The notes: generated by a model from the sequence alone, not told the origin. Counted from the stretch's first letter, positions 1 to 10,537 are shown. The stretch is 64,000 bases of DNA from Nitratireductor aquibiodomus NL21 = JCM 21793 (GCF_000615975.1 NZ_BAMP01000012.1:1-64000), one strand, 5' to 3'. Numbers and translations are program-made.

Positions 1-1038
1 CGCGCGCCCTCGCGCGCGGTCGAGCTTGGCCATTTTCTGAAGGAAGGCCGGCACGGCAGCATGCAATGGATGGAGGAAACGGCGGACCGCCGCGCCCATC
101 CGCGCGATCTGTGGCCGCAGGCGCGCTCTGTCATCATGCTGGGCATGAACTACGGCCCGGACGAAAACCCGCTGGAGATTCTGGAGCGCCGGGACCGGGC
201 GGCAATCTCCGTTTATGCGCGCAACCGCGATTACCACGATGTCATCAAGGGCAGGCTGAAACAGCTTGCCGGCAAACTCGCCGCCCGCACCGGCGAGGAT
301 GTGAAGGTGTTCGTCGACACCGCGCCGGTGATGGAAAAACCGCTGGCCCGCGAGGCTGGCCTCGGCTGGCAGGGCAAACACACCAATCTGGTGAGCCGCG
401 AATACGGTTCCTGGCTGTTTCTCGGTTCCATCTTCACCACCGCGGAGCTTGCCCCGGATGCGCCCGAGCACGACCATTGCGGGTCCTGCCGTGCCTGCCT
501 CGACATCTGCCCGACCAGGGCCTTTCCGGCCCCCTACCAGATCGATGCACGGCGCTGCATCTCCTACCTCACCATCGAAAACAAGGGGCCGATCCCGCGT
601 GAGTTCCGCGTGCCCATGGGAAACCGCATCTATGGCTGTGACGACTGCCTCGCCGCCTGCCCGTGGAACAAGTTTGCTCAAGGCGCCGCCGAGGCGAAGC
701 TTCAGGCGCGCGAGGATCTGAAGGAACCGCCGCTGTCCGCGCTTCTGGAGCTGGATGATGCCGGTTTTCGCGCTTTGTTTTCCGGCTCACCGGTCAAGCG
801 CATTGGCCGCGACCGTTTCATCCGAAATGTGCTGATTGCGGCGGGCAATTCCGGCGAAGCCAGCCTGGTTGACCCGTGCAGGCGCCTCGCCGAAGATGAT
901 GCGCCGCTCGTGCGCGGCGCGGCCGTCTGGGCGCTTTCCCGACTTCTGGACGACAAGGCCTTCCGGGCAATCGAAACCCGGCTGCGCCCGCAGGAAACGG
1001 ACGCACAGGTGCAGACTGAATGGGACGGGCGATCATGA
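1..1038 (+). CDS. queG: Epoxyqueuosine reductase QueG (5' end outside window)
   Basis: QueG reduces epoxyqueuosine to queuosine in the tRNA wobble position, using cobalamin and two [4Fe-4S] clusters in the cytoplasm. The reading frame is open from base 1, and residues before the first Met ([14 protein letters not shown], then MQWM) match the family, so the gene starts upstream of the window. The segment [10 protein letters not shown] carries the likely catalytic Asp. Cluster motifs are [12 protein letters not shown] (from base 478) and [10 protein letters not shown] (from base 637). A HEAT-like tail follows. The stop overlaps the next start as ATGA, so the two genes are probably co-translated. 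Confidence 0.95.
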   Translation, partial: RAPSRAVELGHFLKEGRHGSMQWMEETADRRAHPRDLWPQARSVIMLGMNYGPDENPLEILERRDRAAISVYARNRDYHDVIKGRLKQLAGKLAARTGEDVKVFVDTAPVMEKPLAREAGLGWQGKHTNLVSREYGSWLFLGSIFTTAELAPDAPEHDHCGSCRACLDICPTRAFPAPYQIDARRCISYLTIENKGPIPREFRVPMGNRIYGCDDCLAACPWNKFAQGAAEAKLQAREDLKEPPLSALLELDDAGFRALFSGSPVKRIGRDRFIRNVLIAAGNSGEASLVDPCRRLAEDDAPLVRGAAVWALSRLLDDKAFRAIETRLRPQETDAQVQTEWDGRS

Positions 1039-1919
1039 CCAAGAAATTTTTCATCTTCGGCGCAGGCTATTCGGGCCGGGCCATCGCCCGTGAGGTCGCC
1101 GGCGAAGCCGCCCTGGTGGCCGGCACCACGCGCAGCGCAGGGAAGGCCGAAAGACTGAAGCACGCAGGCATTGTGCCCTTTTTGTTTCAGGACACCGTTT
1201 CTCCCGATGCGAAGGAAGCGCTGGCCACCACCACGCATCTCATCGTCAGCGTTGCACCGGATGCGGCGGGCGATCCCGTATTGACCGCCGCCCGTGAGAT
1301 CATTTCCGGCGCCATGCCCGCGCTCAAATGGATCGGCTATCTCTCCACCGTTGGCGTTTACGGCGATCACGGCGGTGCCTGGGTGGATGAAACAGCGCCC
1401 TGCGATCCGGTCTCGGATCGCTCGAAACAGAGGCTCGTTGCGGAGAACGACTGGCTTCAGCTCGGCGAGGAGCTCGGCCTCCCGGTAGCCATCATCCGCC
1501 TGTCCGGTATTTACGGGCCGGGCCGCAACCCCTTCTGCAATCTCGAGGCCGGCAAGGCGCGGCGCATCGTCAAGCCGGGCCAGGTGTTCAACCGCATTCA
1601 TGTCGACGACATCGCGGGCGCGACGGCCCATCTCGCGCGCCGTTTCGAAACGGGCATTTTCAATGTGACCGATGATGCTCCCTCGCCCCCGCAGGACGTG
1701 GTGGCATATGCGGCCGCACTGGCCGGACAGGCCGCCCCGCCGGAAGTTGCCTTCGAAGATGCCGGTCTCTCCCCCATGGGTCGGTCGTTTTACGGCGAAT
1801 GCAAACGTGTCTCGAATGCGCGCCTCAAAAGCACGGGCTACCGGATGCGGCATCCGGATTATCGCGCAGCGCTCGAAACCATGTGGGCGGATGAAAGCTG
1901 GCGCGCAGAAGAATCGTAA
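1035..1919 (+). CDS. SDR-family NAD(P)-binding protein (YeeZ-like)
   Basis: This is a short-chain dehydrogenase/epimerase-type protein of 294 residues with unknown substrate. The Rossmann motif FGAGYSGR lies at the N-terminus, and the segment YLSTVGVYG matches extended SDRs of the YeeZ type, which lack a clear YxxxK active site; none is visible here. I chose the ATG at 1035 because it overlaps the queG stop (ATGA) and leads straight into [14 protein letters not shown]. An in-frame ATG at 1020 would add five residues inside queG. The function in the cell is not evident from context. Confidence 0.85.
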   Translation: MTKKFFIFGAGYSGRAIAREVAGEAALVAGTTRSAGKAERLKHAGIVPFLFQDTVSPDAKEALATTTHLIVSVAPDAAGDPVLTAAREIISGAMPALKWIGYLSTVGVYGDHGGAWVDETAPCDPVSDRSKQRLVAENDWLQLGEELGLPVAIIRLSGIYGPGRNPFCNLEAGKARRIVKPGQVFNRIHVDDIAGATAHLARRFETGIFNVTDDAPSPPQDVVAYAAALAGQAAPPEVAFEDAGLSPMGRSFYGECKRVSNARLKSTGYRMRHPDYRAALETMWADESWRAEES

Positions 1920-1993
1920 ACGACAGCGGTAAGCGAATCGCAAGCTGTGCTATGATTCGATAATCGCGGGGGTAGGCTCACAACGAGGAAGCG

Positions 1994-3037
1994 ATGCGAT
2001 TCCAACGGACTCTGAAACTGGTGGCCATGGCCCTGCTGGGACTTTCCACCACGGTTGCCGCCGTTCAGGCCGAACCTCTCGCCAAGGAGCTGTTCGGAGC
2101 CAAAAAGCTCCCCGCCGCCACCAGGCCGGCAGCTTATGGTTTCTACTCGAAAGGGTGTTTTTCCGGTGGTGTCGCCATCGCGCGCGACGGGCCGCACTGG
2201 CAGGCCATGCGCCTCTCGCGCAATCGTCGCTGGGGGCACCCGGTCCTCATCTCCCTGATCGAGCGCCTGTCGCGGGAAGCCGCGCAGGATGGCTGGCGCG
2301 GCCTTCTCGTCGGGGATATTTCGCAGCCGCGTGGCGGCCCCATGCTCACGGGTCACGCCTCGCACCAGATCGGCCTTGACGCCGACATCTGGTTCACGCC
2401 GATGCCGGCGCAGCGCATGAGCGTGGCCGACCGCGAACGCATCAGCGCCATCTCGATGCTGAAAAAGGATTCGCTCTACGTGGATGACCGCAAATGGACC
2501 CCGGCTCATGAGGGGGTCCTGCGGCGTGCGGCGAACTATCCGGAGGTGGAGCGCATTCTGGTGCATCCCGGCATTAAGAAAGAGCTCTGCGACACGGTGC
2601 GCGGCGATCGCTCCTGGCTCAGCAAGGTCAGGCCATTCTGGGGACATCACTATCATTTTCATGTCCGCATTGGCTGCCCCGCCGGCTCCACCGGCTGCAA
2701 GCCGCAAAGCCCGCCACCGCGCAGCGAGGGATGCGATGATTCACTCGCCTGGTGGTTTACCGACGAGCCGTGGAAGCCGGCAAAGGGCCCGGCCAAGCCG
2801 AAAGCCCGCGACGTGATGACCATGGCGGCCCTGCCCTCCGCGTGCCGCGCCGTGCTCAATGCGCCGAATCCCGCTTCGGAAGCCGCCGTCACCGTCGCCG
2901 GCCAGGGTGGTGTTCCGCAGGCCGCCGCAGCGGATCTGCCGGCACTCGGCTATCAGGCGGTCAGCCCCGCAAATGTCCTGTCCGCGATGCCGCCGGCTCA
3001 GGTGCCGAGGCCGAGCAGCCGGCCCGGATTTCAGTAA
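1994..3037 (+). CDS. mepA: Penicillin-insensitive murein endopeptidase MepA
   Basis: MepA is a periplasmic zinc endopeptidase (peptidase family M74) that cuts D-Ala-mDAP cross-links in peptidoglycan. The first 27 residues form a signal peptide ending near AVQA. The metal-binding motifs are HASHQIGLDADIW (around residue 120) and HHYHFHVRIGCP (around residue 217). The 347-residue length exceeds the E. coli enzyme because of a low-complexity Pro/Ala-rich C-terminus. It stands alone, about 75 bases after the SDR gene. The start ATG is directly followed by the signal peptide; the upstream GAGGAAG is a good ribosome site. Confidence 0.93.
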   Translation: MRFQRTLKLVAMALLGLSTTVAAVQAEPLAKELFGAKKLPAATRPAAYGFYSKGCFSGGVAIARDGPHWQAMRLSRNRRWGHPVLISLIERLSREAAQDGWRGLLVGDISQPRGGPMLTGHASHQIGLDADIWFTPMPAQRMSVADRERISAISMLKKDSLYVDDRKWTPAHEGVLRRAANYPEVERILVHPGIKKELCDTVRGDRSWLSKVRPFWGHHYHFHVRIGCPAGSTGCKPQSPPPRSEGCDDSLAWWFTDEPWKPAKGPAKPKARDVMTMAALPSACRAVLNAPNPASEAAVTVAGQGGVPQAAAADLPALGYQAVSPANVLSAMPPAQVPRPSSRPGFQ

Positions 3038-3163
3038 AACCGCCCGGCGTTGAAGTGGTGGGCGCATCGACTTTTTGCCGCCGATGCGCTTGCCTTCCGT
3101 CTTCAACCGATTTAATCCGCTTTAACCTGGTCTTTGGAGCGGCAAATCGTCAGAGTCTGTGCC

Positions 3164-4192
3164 ATGCATTTCAAGAATGAGAACGATACAGCCCTGCGAT
3201 TTCCCGTCCTGATCGGCGACATCGGCGGCACCAATGCGCGCTTCGCCATCCTGGTGGACTCCAACGCCGAGCCCAAAGCCTTTCCCGTGGTGCAGACCGC
3301 GGACTACGCCACCATCGACGAAGCCATCCAGAGCGCCATCCTCGATCGCACCTCCATCATCCCGCAATCGGCGGTGCTGGCGGTGGCTGGTCCGGTGGAG
3401 GGCGACGAGATCGACCTCACGAATTGCGACTGGGTGGTGCGCCCCCGGAAGATGATGGAGACGATGGGCTTTAGCGACATCGTCGTCATCAATGATTTCG
3501 AGGCGCAGGCGCTGGCCGTGGTGGCGCTCGACGACGACAATCTTGAGATGGTCTGCCCCGGCACATCGCAGCCCACGGGCAGCCGCGTGGTGCTTGGGCC
3601 CGGAACGGGGCTCGGCATGGCCGGGCTTGTTCACGCGCAGCACACCTGGTTTCCCGTGCCGGGCGAAGGCGGGCATGTGGATCTGGGCCCGCGCACCGAG
3701 CGCGATCTGGAAATCTTCCCGCATCTGGAGCGGATCGAGGGCCGTGTCGCCGCCGAGCAGATCCTGTGCGGGCGCGGCATGGTCAATCTTTACCGCGCGA
3801 TCAACGCAGCCGACGGCAACAAACCCGTTCACGAGACGCCGGCGGAGATCAGCAGCGCCGGGCTCGACGGGTCCGATCCCGTGGCCGTGGAAACGCTCGA
3901 TCTCTTCGTGACCTATCTGGGGCGGCTGGCTGGTGACATGGCGCTCATTTTCATGGCGCGCGGCGGTGTCTATCTGAGTGGCGGCATTGCGCAGAAGATC
4001 GTTCCAACGCTCAAGAATGGCCATTTCCGGGCGGCATTCGAAGACAAGGCGCCCCACAGCGCTCTGGTGAAAGACATCCCCGTTTATGTCATCACCCATC
4101 CAAAAGCTGCCCTTGTCGGCCTCGCCGCCTATGCGCGCACACCGGTCCGTTTCGGCATCGAAACCCAGGGGCGGCGCTGGAAGGCCGCATGA
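3164..4192 (+). CDS. glk: Glucokinase
   Basis: This ROK-independent bacterial glucokinase phosphorylates glucose to glucose-6-phosphate in the cytoplasm. The phosphate-binding motif [10 protein letters not shown] lies near residue 15. The catalytic Asp sits in NDFEAQA near residue 107, followed by LGPGTGLG and [12 protein letters not shown]. The 342-residue length is normal for rhizobial Glk. I chose the ATG at 3164. A TTG at 3134 is in frame and would add ten residues unlike the family ([10 protein letters not shown]). Neither start has a strong ribosome site, so the start is less certain than the function. Confidence 0.94.
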   Translation: MHFKNENDTALRFPVLIGDIGGTNARFAILVDSNAEPKAFPVVQTADYATIDEAIQSAILDRTSIIPQSAVLAVAGPVEGDEIDLTNCDWVVRPRKMMETMGFSDIVVINDFEAQALAVVALDDDNLEMVCPGTSQPTGSRVVLGPGTGLGMAGLVHAQHTWFPVPGEGGHVDLGPRTERDLEIFPHLERIEGRVAAEQILCGRGMVNLYRAINAADGNKPVHETPAEISSAGLDGSDPVAVETLDLFVTYLGRLAGDMALIFMARGGVYLSGGIAQKIVPTLKNGHFRAAFEDKAPHSALVKDIPVYVITHPKAALVGLAAYARTPVRFGIETQGRRWKAA

Positions 4193-4310
4193 AAAGCGCC
4201 GGCCAGAGCCGGATTCACCGTTGCATGAGCGCAGTCGAACGGGCATAGCCTGTTGCTGGAAAGCGCGGCTGCTCAACGCCCGGTCGCCCGGCTGAACAGG
4301 AACGGATGTT

Positions 4311-6128
4311 TTGAAGCTTGGAAAGAACAAGGCGGATGTGGGAGAGGTTCTCCCGGTCATTCGCCGCATCTTCGCGGAAAACGGCCGCGACTATATCGGC
4401 CACTATCTGATCGCGATTGCCTGCATGCTGGCCATTGCCGCCACCACCGCCTTCAGCGCGTGGATCATGCGCGACATCATCGACGAGGTCTTCTATCGCC
4501 AGCGCTGGGAGCTGGTTGGCTGGATTTGCGGCGCCATTGTTGCTGCCTTCGCCATTCGCGGCTTCGCCACCTATGGCCAGTCGGTCATGCTGGCAAAGAT
4601 CGGCAACAACATCGTCGCCCGCTATCAGCAGCGCATGTTCGACCATCTGATGCGGCTCGGCATCGACTATTTTACGACCACCCGTTCTGGCCAGCTCGCC
4701 GCCCAGATCAGTCAGAACGTGACCGGCATCCGCGACCTGCTTAACATGACGGTCGCCTCCATCGCCCGCGATCTCGTCACCCTCATCGGTCTCGTTGCCG
4801 TGATGGTGATGCAGGATCCCCTGCTCTCGGTCATCGCGCTGGTGATCGGCCCGCCGCTCATCTATTCGGTCAACTATCTGATGCGCCGGCTGCGCCGCGT
4901 CACCCGCGAGGCGGTCGATGTGAACTCGCGCCTTCTGGGCGCGATGCAGGAATCAGTGCAGGGCATCGCCATCATCAAGGCCTTCACCATGGAAGACCAG
5001 CTTTCGGGCAAGATGTCCGGGCTGATCTCCTATGCCGAGGACCGTTCCAACAAGATCGCCCGTGTCTCCGAGCGCCTTGGGCCGATCACCGAGCTTCTGG
5101 CCGGTCTCGCGATTGCCGGCGTGATCGGCTATGCGGCGTGGCGCGCCTCCGTCAGCGCGCAGCCGCCGGGTTCCGTCTTCGCCTTCATCACCGCCCTGCT
5201 TCTCGCTTATGACCCGGTGCGCAAGCTCGCCCGCGTGCAGGTCAATCTCGAACGCGCGCTGGTCAATGCCCGCATGATCTACGAGATTCTCGACACCGAA
5301 CCCCAGCAGCGTGATGCGCCGGGGGCGGGCACGCTGGCCGTAAAAAAGGGCACTGTCACCTTCGACAAAGTGGCCTTCTCCTATGGCGACGACCTGCCGG
5401 TGTTGTACGGCATCAGTTTTGTCGCCAGAGCGGGTGAGACCACGGCCATTGTCGGCCCGTCCGGTGCCGGCAAGTCCACGCTCTTCGCGCTTCTCCAGCG
5501 CTTTTACGATCTCGATGGCGGCAGGATCGAAATCGACGGGCAGGACATATCCACCGTCACCAAGAGCTCGCTGCGCAATGCCATCGCCTATGTGTCGCAG
5601 CAGCCCTATCTCTTTGAAGGCACGATTCGCGACAACATCCGCTATGGCCGCCCCGATGCGACCGATGCCGAGGTTGAGGAAGCGGCAAGGCTTGCCTTTG
5701 CCGACGATTTCATCCGCCAGCAGGCAGAGGGTTACGCCACTCTGGTGGGCGAGAACGGCGCAAACCTCTCCGGCGGCCAGCGCCAGCGCATTTCCATTGC
5801 CCGCGCCATTGTGCGCGACGCGCCGATCCTGCTGCTGGACGAGGCGACGTCCGCGCTCGACAACGAGTCTGAGGCGCGTGTCCAGCAGGCGCTGGAAGGC
5901 ATTATGGAAACCCGCACCACGCTCGTCATCGCGCACCGGCTTTCCACCGTTGTCAATTCCGACCGCATCGTCGTGCTTGAAGAAGGCCATCTGGTGGAAG
6001 AAGGCACGCATGAGAGCCTTCTTGCCAAACCGCACGGCATCTATGCGCGTTTCCACCGCATGCAGAGCCAGAAGGGCGAGAACCTGCTCGCCAACACCAC
6101 AGCCGAGCCGCAGGAGCAGAACACATGA
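4311..6128 (+). CDS. MsbA-type ABC exporter, fused permease and ATPase
   Basis: This 605-residue half-transporter exports a hydrophobic substrate, possibly lipid, across the inner membrane as a homodimer. Residues 1-320 hold the six-helix membrane domain. The ATPase domain has Walker A GPSGAGKS (about residue 382), signature LSGGQRQR (486), Walker B LLLDEAT (507) and the H-loop AHRLST. The start is TTG; the sequence AGGAACGG just upstream is a ribosome site at good spacing, and no ATG is in frame nearby. Its last codon overlaps dapB (ATGA). The substrate cannot be told from sequence; MsbA-like lipid flippase is the usual annotation. Confidence 0.9.
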   Translation: MKLGKNKADVGEVLPVIRRIFAENGRDYIGHYLIAIACMLAIAATTAFSAWIMRDIIDEVFYRQRWELVGWICGAIVAAFAIRGFATYGQSVMLAKIGNNIVARYQQRMFDHLMRLGIDYFTTTRSGQLAAQISQNVTGIRDLLNMTVASIARDLVTLIGLVAVMVMQDPLLSVIALVIGPPLIYSVNYLMRRLRRVTREAVDVNSRLLGAMQESVQGIAIIKAFTMEDQLSGKMSGLISYAEDRSNKIARVSERLGPITELLAGLAIAGVIGYAAWRASVSAQPPGSVFAFITALLLAYDPVRKLARVQVNLERALVNARMIYEILDTEPQQRDAPGAGTLAVKKGTVTFDKVAFSYGDDLPVLYGISFVARAGETTAIVGPSGAGKSTLFALLQRFYDLDGGRIEIDGQDISTVTKSSLRNAIAYVSQQPYLFEGTIRDNIRYGRPDATDAEVEEAARLAFADDFIRQQAEGYATLVGENGANLSGGQRQRISIARAIVRDAPILLLDEATSALDNESEARVQQALEGIMETRTTLVIAHRLSTVVNSDRIVVLEEGHLVEEGTHESLLAKPHGIYARFHRMQSQKGENLLANTTAEPQEQNT

Positions 6129-6937
6129 GCGATATGGGGCTTGTCATCGTTGGGGCGGCTGGTCGCATGGGCCAGACGCTGATCCGCACCGTGCACACGA
6201 TGGACGGGCTGCGCGTCGCCGCAGCCGTGGAACGGCCTGGTTCCTCCTTCCTGGCGCGCGATGCGGGCGAGCTTGCCGGCATCGGCACGATCAATGTCTC
6301 CATCACCGACGACCCGCTCGCCGCCTTCGCAAAGGCCGATGGCGTGCTGGACTTCACCTCGCCGGACTCCAGCGTGGAGTTTGCCGGCTACGCCGCGCAG
6401 GCGCAGATCGTCCACGTAATCGGCACCACCGGTCTTGCTCCGGAACACGAGGCGAAAATCAGGGCCGCCGCGCATCACGCCACCATCGTCAAGTCGGGCA
6501 ATATGAGCCTTGGCGTGAACCTGCTTGCCGTGCTGGTCGAAAAGGCCGCCCGCGCGCTGGAGGCGTCCGATTTCGACATCGAGGTGCTGGAAATGCACCA
6601 CCGTCACAAGGTCGATGCTCCTTCTGGCACGGCGCTGCTCCTGGGAGAGGCCGCTGCAAAGGGCCGCGAGATCGCGCTGGCGGAAAAGAGCGTGCGCGTA
6701 CGCGACGGCCATACCGGCCCGCGCGAGGAGGGCACGATAGGCTTTGCCACGCTGCGCGGCGGTTCGGTCGTTGGCGAGCATTCCGTGATTCTCGCCGGTT
6801 CCGGCGAGCGCATCACGCTGTCGCATCAGGCAGAGGATCGCGGCATCTTCGCCCATGGCGCGGCGAAGGCGGCCCTTTGGGCGCATGGCCGCAAGCCCGG
6901 CCTCTATTCCATGCTCGATGTGCTCGGGCTCAACTGA
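6125..6937 (+). CDS. dapB: 4-hydroxy-tetrahydrodipicolinate reductase
   Basis: DapB reduces hydroxy-tetrahydrodipicolinate in the diaminopimelate/lysine pathway, using NAD(P)H in the cytoplasm. The nucleotide motif GAAGRMG lies at residues 9-15. GTTGL and [10 protein letters not shown] follow, and the catalytic signature [15 protein letters not shown] carries the acid/base His and the substrate Lys. At 270 residues it is of normal length. It overlaps the ABC exporter by four bases and precedes gpmA by 32 bases, so the three genes are probably one transcript. Confidence 0.96.
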   Translation: MSDMGLVIVGAAGRMGQTLIRTVHTMDGLRVAAAVERPGSSFLARDAGELAGIGTINVSITDDPLAAFAKADGVLDFTSPDSSVEFAGYAAQAQIVHVIGTTGLAPEHEAKIRAAAHHATIVKSGNMSLGVNLLAVLVEKAARALEASDFDIEVLEMHHRHKVDAPSGTALLLGEAAAKGREIALAEKSVRVRDGHTGPREEGTIGFATLRGGSVVGEHSVILAGSGERITLSHQAEDRGIFAHGAAKAALWAHGRKPGLYSMLDVLGLN

Positions 6938-6969
6938 ACCTTCCACCACGAAGCAACAAGGAACGCACC

Positions 6970-7590
6970 ATGTCCGGTACCCTTATTCTCGTTCGTCACG
7001 GTCAGAGCGAATGGAACCTGAAGAACCTGTTCACCGGCTGGCGCGATCCGGGCCTCACCGAAAAGGGGCATGAAGAGGCAAAGGATGCCGGCCGCCGGCT
7101 CAAGGCGCGCGGCTTCAAGCCGGACATCGCCTACACGTCGGTCCTCTCCCGCGCGCAGGTCACCAATGATCACATCCTGAAGGAGCTCGGGATGGAGGAT
7201 CTGGAAACCATCCGCGACCAGGCGCTCAACGAGCGCGACTATGGCGACCTATCGGGCCTCAACAAGGACGATGCGCGCGAAAAATGGGGCGAGGAGCAGG
7301 TGCATATCTGGCGCCGTTCCTACGACACCCCGCCCCCCGGCGGCGAAAGCCTGAAGGACACGGGCGCGCGCGTGTGGCCCTACTTCCTGCATGAGATTTT
7401 GCCGCATGTGCTGCGCGGCGAGACGGTTCTGGTGGCCGCGCACGGCAATTCGCTGCGCTCTCTCGTGATGGCGCTCGACGGCCTTTCGGGCGAGGAGATC
7501 GTGAAGATGGAAATCGCCACCGGCGTTCCCATCGTCTACCGGCTCAACGCCGATTCGACCGTAGCCTCGAAAGAGGTTCTGGACGACTGA
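6970..7590 (+). CDS. gpmA: 2,3-bisphosphoglycerate-dependent phosphoglycerate mutase
   Basis: GpmA interconverts 3- and 2-phosphoglycerate in glycolysis and gluconeogenesis. The phosphohistidine motif RHGQSEWN is at residues 9-16. [10 protein letters not shown] and the second active-site His in AAHGNSLR follow. The 206-residue length is the shorter form common in alphaproteobacteria. The start is the ATG at 6970, preceded by AAGGAACG. Two hairpins with a T-run follow the stop, making this the end of the dapB transcript. Confidence 0.96.
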   Translation: MSGTLILVRHGQSEWNLKNLFTGWRDPGLTEKGHEEAKDAGRRLKARGFKPDIAYTSVLSRAQVTNDHILKELGMEDLETIRDQALNERDYGDLSGLNKDDAREKWGEEQVHIWRRSYDTPPPGGESLKDTGARVWPYFLHEILPHVLRGETVLVAAHGNSLRSLVMALDGLSGEEIVKMEIATGVPIVYRLNADSTVASKEVLDD

Positions 7591-7600
7591 ACGCCTTTCC

Positions 7601-7662
7601 GGGGGCGTCCAAATGCGCCCCCGCCCGCTTTTGCGCGAGGCCCGCGCGGGGCTTTTGTCATT
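7601..7662 (+). terminator. Rho-independent terminator region after gpmA
   Basis: There are two consecutive hairpins. GGGGGCG (7601-7607) pairs with CGCCCCC (7616-7622). A second G/C-rich stem, GGCCC-type (7638-7643) with GGGGCTT (7648-7654), is followed by TTTTGTCATTTT. The position 10-70 bases after the gpmA stop fits transcript end. Confidence 0.75.
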
Positions 7663-7688
7663 TTCCTGACAAACAGCAAGAATCCGCG

Positions 7689-7717
7689 TTGACACGAACC
7701 GGCTTGGCCCTTACATC
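7689..7717 (+). promoter_or_regulatory. Sigma-70-type promoter for tRNA-Leu
   Basis: A perfect -35 TTGACA (7689-7694) is followed 16-17 bases later by TTACAT/TACATC (7711-7717) as the -10. This places the transcript start a few bases before the tRNA at 7732. It is the clearest housekeeping promoter in the window. Confidence 0.65.
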
Positions 7718-7731
7718 GGCATCGCACACCT

Positions 7732-7816
7732 GCCCAGGTGGCGGAATTGGTAGACGCGCACGGTTCAGGTCCGTGTGCCGCGAGGCGTGGAGGTTCGAGT
7801 CCTCTCCTGGGCACCA
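7732..7816 (+). tRNA. tRNA-Leu (anticodon CAG)
   Basis: The acceptor arm GCCCAGG (7732-7738) pairs with CCTGGGC (7806-7812), then discriminator A and an encoded CCA (7814-7816). The anticodon stem CACGG/CCGTG encloses the loop TTCAGGT, giving anticodon CAG, which reads the Leu codon CUG. The long variable arm and the T-loop GTTCGAGTC are as expected for a class II Leu tRNA of 85 bases. Confidence 0.97.
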
Positions 7817-7846
7817 TTCTTCCAGTTCGATACGAGCATTTCCCGG

Positions 7847-7876
7847 CGCTGCGCGTTTGCTCCCGCAGCGTTTTTT
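7847..7876 (+). terminator. Rho-independent terminator of tRNA-Leu
   Basis: CGCTGCG (7847-7853) pairs with CGCAGCG (7864-7870), directly followed by six T residues (7871-7876). It lies 31 bases after the tRNA 3' end and before the convergent cyclase gene. Confidence 0.8.
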
Positions 7877-7899
7877 GTATGTCGATCAGGATGGCCGCT

Positions 7900-8679
7900 T
7901 CACGAAGCCGTGCGCAGCTGCACGGTCGCGCTCTGCATCTCCGGTACGGAAACCTGGTTTCGGCCGCGCCGCTTCGCCATATAAAGCTGCTCGTCAGCGG
8001 TCGCCATCAGGGTGGAGAAGTCTGCGGCTTCCTCGACAAAGGCGATGCCGATGCTCACGCTGAGCCGGGCGAGCCCGTTCCGTTCCGTGTGAAGCTCGAT
8101 GCGCTCGACGCCGCGCCGCAGCCGTTCGGCAAGCGCTTCGCCTTTTGAAAGTGTGGCCGCTTCGAGAAACACGCCGAATTCCTCGCCGCCGATGCGGCCG
8201 GCAAGACCGCCTCCGCAAAACACGTCCCGGATGACATCTGCGATGGTCGCCAATGCGCGGTCCCCGGTCAGATGCCCGTGGGTGTCGTTGATTCCCTTGA
8301 AGTCGTCCGCGTCAATGACGAGCAGAACGCCACCGGCGCCCCGCTGCCCGGCCTGGTTCAGTTCCGCGATGAACGTGCTGCGATTGAGCAGCCCCGTCAT
8401 CTCGTCGATGCGCGCCGCCGCGGCAAGTCTGCGATAGACACCGGCCAGCTCGCGATGGGTCGCCTCCAGCTCCTGATGCGCCAGCGCGATCCTGTGGTTC
8501 TGGTAAAATGTGTACATGCTGGCAGGAAAAGCGATGAGCAGCGGGCAGAGCGCGCTCAGCAGCGCCGCAAACCAGTTCATGGAGCCGCCGGTCAGATGGA
8601 TGGCAATCCAGCAGATCGCCAGAGAGGCGATGATGGACAACAGCGTTGCAATGACAGCTTTGAGGACAACCAGTTTCAT
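7900..8679 (-). CDS. Membrane-anchored diguanylate cyclase (GGDEF)
   Basis: This protein makes the second messenger c-di-GMP from two GTP. Two hydrophobic segments fill residues 5-60 (a membrane hairpin), then a short coiled coil (residues 65-90), then a GGDEF domain with DEMTGLLNRS and the active-site signature RIGGEEF, an accepted variant. The four residues five positions ahead of the signature are CGGG rather than RxxD, so the usual product-inhibition I-site is absent. No sensor domain other than the membrane hairpin is seen. The gene is convergent with the tRNA and divergent from the RlpA-like gene. Confidence 0.9.
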   Translation of the reverse strand: MKLVVLKAVIATLLSIIASLAICWIAIHLTGGSMNWFAALLSALCPLLIAFPASMYTFYQNHRIALAHQELEATHRELAGVYRRLAAAARIDEMTGLLNRSTFIAELNQAGQRGAGGVLLVIDADDFKGINDTHGHLTGDRALATIADVIRDVFCGGGLAGRIGGEEFGVFLEAATLSKGEALAERLRRGVERIELHTERNGLARLSVSIGIAFVEEAADFSTLMATADEQLYMAKRRGRNQVSVPEMQSATVQLRTAS

Positions 8680-8807
8680 GATCTGCCGGATATCAGCCGC
8701 CCCTTACCCCAACGTTAAGGGCGTTAGAATCTGCCGTTGGGGAAAGTGCCCCGTCCTCGCCTCATTTGGCCGTTAGGCCCCCGGCAACGACAATCCTGGA
8801 CGAAAAA

Positions 8808-9164
8808 ATGCACAAGCGACTTTCCCGCGGCGCGAAGATAGCGCCCGCAGCCGCCCTGTTCGTCAGCGTGCTTTCTGCGCCGGCCTTCGCGCAGTGCGGT
8901 AGCGCATCATGGTACGCGCTGACCTCCATGACCGCTTCCGGCGAGCGAATGAACCCCGCGGCGATGACAGCGGCGCATCGCACCCTTCCCTTCGGCACGA
9001 AGCTGCGTGTGACGAACAAGCGCAATGGTCGCAGCGTGGTGGTGCGGATAAACGATCGCGGCCCCTTCGTGCGTGGCAGGATACTGGATCTGTCGAAAGC
9101 CGCCGCCGCAAGGCTCGGCTTCATCCGGACCGGGCATACCAGGGTCTGCCTCAAGACACAGTGA
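8808..9164 (+). CDS. Small RlpA-like double-psi beta-barrel protein
   Basis: This secreted protein of the RlpA family (118 residues) is related to septal lytic transglycosylases. A signal peptide (residues 1-27, ending AFA) precedes a double-psi barrel with [26 protein letters not shown] and [18 protein letters not shown], whose Asp and His-equivalent positions match RlpA. The SPOR domain of full-length RlpA is absent, so it is a short form. The start at 8808 is chosen because the signal peptide begins there; an in-frame start at 8766 lies in a less suitable context. The 3' half lies antisense to the tail of the GGDEF-EAL gene. Confidence 0.88.
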   Translation: MHKRLSRGAKIAPAAALFVSVLSAPAFAQCGSASWYALTSMTASGERMNPAAMTAAHRTLPFGTKLRVTNKRNGRSVVVRINDRGPFVRGRILDLSKAAAARLGFIRTGHTRVCLKTQ

Positions 9165-10537
9165 CGCCCTGCGCGCGACCCGGTCAGATGACGCTTTGCG
9201 CTGCGCCGGCGCCTCGTTGTTCTGGCGAAGATAGCCAAGCGTCGCATCGGCGTTGCAGGGGCGGCCGAAGAGATAGCCCTGCCCGCCCGCGCAGCCAAAC
9301 TGCACCAGCCGGTCGGCCTGTGCTTCGGCCTCGATGCCTTTTGCGACAACATCCATGCCCAGCCCTTCGCACATGGCAAGAATGGCCCGGATGATGTGTT
9401 CCGACGGCCGGTCGTCGAGGATAGATGCCACGAAGGCGCGGTCGATCTTCAGCTTGTCGAAATGGAACTCGCGCAGCCGCCCGAGGCTGGACTGGCCGGT
9501 GCCGAAATCATCCAGCGATACGCGGATGCCGACACGGCGCAGATCTTCCACGATGCGACGCGCCGAGGCGGGGTCGTTCATCAGGCCGGTTTCGGTGATC
9601 TCGATCTCCAGCCGGCGCGGGTCGAAGCCCGTCCGTTCCAGAATGGAGAGGATCTGCAGGCCGGTATTGTGGTCGACGAGCTGCGATGGCGAGAGATTGA
9701 ACGACAGGAACAGGTCCTTGGGCCAGTCGCGCGCGGCTCCGTGGCCTTGCGCAGAACGAGCTGCGAAAGCTGGCCGATAATGCCGCGTTCTTCGGCGATG
9801 GGAATGAAGATGCCGGGGGAAACCGGCCCGAGATCCCTGTCTGTCCAGCGGGCGAGCGTCTCGAAACCCACCGTATGGCGTGTGTTCAGGTCCACGATCG
9901 GCTGGAAATGCGGCTCCACCTCGCCTGCGGCCACGGCGCGTCTCAGCGCCTGTTCGATATGGGTCACGCGCTTGGCGGCTTCTTCCATTTCGCGTGTGTA
10001 GACCACCACGGCCCCGCGGCCGGTACGCTTGGCCTGGTAGAGCGCAGTCTCCGCCTTGTTGAGCAGAACCTCGCTCGTTTCCTCTTCCGAATAATAGAGC
10101 GAGCAGCCGGCCGAAGCCGAAAGCCTGGCCGTGCGCTGCCCCACATCATAGGGGGCGGAAAGGATTTCGATCAGGAGCCTGGTTTTCTCGCGCGCCGCCT
10201 CCTCGCTGAAGACGAGAGGAAACAGAAACGCAAACTCGTCGGCACCGATCCGCGTCACCGTGGAGTGCGCATCCATCGCCGCCCGAAGCCGCATGGCAAC
10301 CTGTTGCAGGATTTCGTCGCCGGCAGCGCGGCCGAAGAGGTCGTTGATCGGCTTGAAGCCGTCAAGGTCGAGAACGCCAATCGCAAAGGGGGCGGGGTCG
10401 TCGGCGCGTTCTTCGATCAGTCGGTTTATCTTGTCGAAGAACCGACGCATGTTTCCCAGGCCCGTCAACGCATCGGTGAAGGCAAAGTCGGACTGGTCCG
10501 CCGTTATCGTCCGTTCTTGTGCGGGCGCCGGCTGCAT
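8907..10537 (-). CDS. GGDEF-EAL protein (frameshifted near 9735)
   Basis: This is a cytoplasmic dual-domain c-di-GMP protein with no membrane segment. The GGDEF domain (residues 20-180) carries RIGADEF, a degenerate signature. The EAL domain begins with FQPIVDL and ETLARW in place of EALARW. After VLRKATE the frame is lost. It resumes as [17 protein letters not shown], and EITET, DDFGTG, LKIDRAF and [10 protein letters not shown] all follow in the second frame. One added base (near 9731-9741) restores a single protein. The phosphodiesterase residues are largely kept (E-N-E-D-K-E-Q), though AKGIE replaces AEGVE. The restored frame runs about 130 residues past the usual EAL end, antisense to the RlpA-like gene; a second indel near 9200 may explain this. 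Confidence 0.8.

Noticed and set aside
3122-4369. Minus-strand ORF of 415 codons opposite glk
   Set aside because: Antisense shadow of glucokinase with biased composition.
5383-7590. Single plus-strand ORF of 735 codons across three genes
   Set aside because: It is the wrong frame for the ABC exporter and dapB, is Arg/Ser/Pro-rich there, and only its last 206 codons are real (gpmA).
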